From assembly GCA_025450375.1 (NCBI GenBank), contig JANWHO010000032.1, forward strand, positions 1 through 5,413: 5,413 nt of DNA, read 5' to 3'. Each line of letters starts with the position of its first letter. The first letter of the stretch is position 1. The notes under the pieces are model-generated. The model searched no databases and was not told the origin of the DNA. It was given only the letters and a program-made list of their open reading frames with translations. Both the position numbers and the translations under genes were made by a program. Source of the stretch: Chloroflexota bacterium (lineage in GTDB: Bacteria; Chloroflexota; UBA5177; JANWHV01). This document shows, piece after piece, positions 5,264 through 5,413 of this stretch.

Positions 5264-5413
5264 ATGAATCGTGAAGAGGCTCTGGCTCGATTGCGCGCCC
5301 AGGCAGCGCTGGGTCGCCCGATCATCGGGGCCGGGGCCGGGACCGGACTGTCCGCCAAGTGCGCGGAGGCCGGAGGCGCCGATCTGATCATCATCTACAA
5401 TTCGGGCCGCTAC
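5264..5413 (+). CDS. Phosphoenolpyruvate-hydrolase-family (TIM-barrel) protein, N-terminal part only
   Basis: The first 50 residues are visible; the gene runs off the window. After a short helix ([17 protein letters not shown]) comes [20 protein letters not shown] and then [13 protein letters not shown]. This matches the start of the TIM-barrel family annotated as phosphoenolpyruvate hydrolase or TIM-barrel signal-transduction protein, in which the first barrel strand carries the [17 protein letters not shown] loop and the second carries LIIIYNSGR. In some genomes the domain is fused or adjacent to a Tm-1-like ATP-binding (UPF0261) protein. The true substrate is poorly established, so the enzyme name is a family label. 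The start is well supported by the AAGGAGG site. It is separated from the upstream genes by a non-coding stretch of about 215 bases, so it probably begins its own transcript and is not clearly linked to the signalling operon. Confidence 0.85.
   Translation, partial: MNREEALARLRAQAALGRPIIGAGAGTGLSAKCAEAGGADLIIIYNSGRY

Overview
This GC-rich window looks like a bacterial chromosome, most plausibly from a Chloroflexota (Chloroflexi) relative. That placement is an inference from gene content and style: the tail of a large TPR/ATPase-type regulator of the kind abundant in Chloroflexota and Actinobacteria, a phytochrome-like histidine kinase with an Rcp1-like receiver, a REC-GGDEF-EAL protein, and the start of a phosphoenolpyruvate-hydrolase-family TIM-barrel protein. 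No rRNA, tRNA, CRISPR array or insertion sequence was seen.

Layout. Positions 2-345 hold the C-terminal end of a TPR-containing transcriptional regulator whose gene starts outside the window. It is split by an apparent one-base deletion near 104. A 118-base gap (346-463) follows, with two short perfect dyads and promoter-like elements. From 464 to 4679 runs a tight three-gene operon in which each junction overlaps or abuts at an ATGA: (1) a membrane histidine kinase with CHASE3, HAMP, GAF, HisKA and HATPase regions; (2) a single-domain Rcp1-type response regulator; (3) a receiver protein with GGDEF and EAL domains for making and breaking cyclic di-GMP. Next come a 75-residue two-helix membrane protein (4821-5048), a gap of about 215 bases with a strong 12-bp-stem inverted repeat and a possible small minus-strand ORF, and the first 50 codons of a PEP-hydrolase-family gene with a strong ribosome binding site (5264 to the window end).

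How it may work (inference). The kinase senses something outside the membrane through CHASE3 and possibly a small ligand through GAF, autophosphorylates at His461, and passes phosphate to two receivers: the stand-alone regulator (Asp69) and the receiver of the cyclic di-GMP protein (Asp60). The EAL domain keeps every catalytic residue expected of an active phosphodiesterase. The GGDEF domain keeps its signature but lacks the inhibitory RxxD site and has unusual residues at two positions that normally help bind GTP. The protein may therefore mostly degrade cyclic di-GMP, with GGDEF weak or regulatory. This kind of kinase/receiver/GGDEF-EAL module is a known type; what deserves attention are its details rather than a wholly new system.
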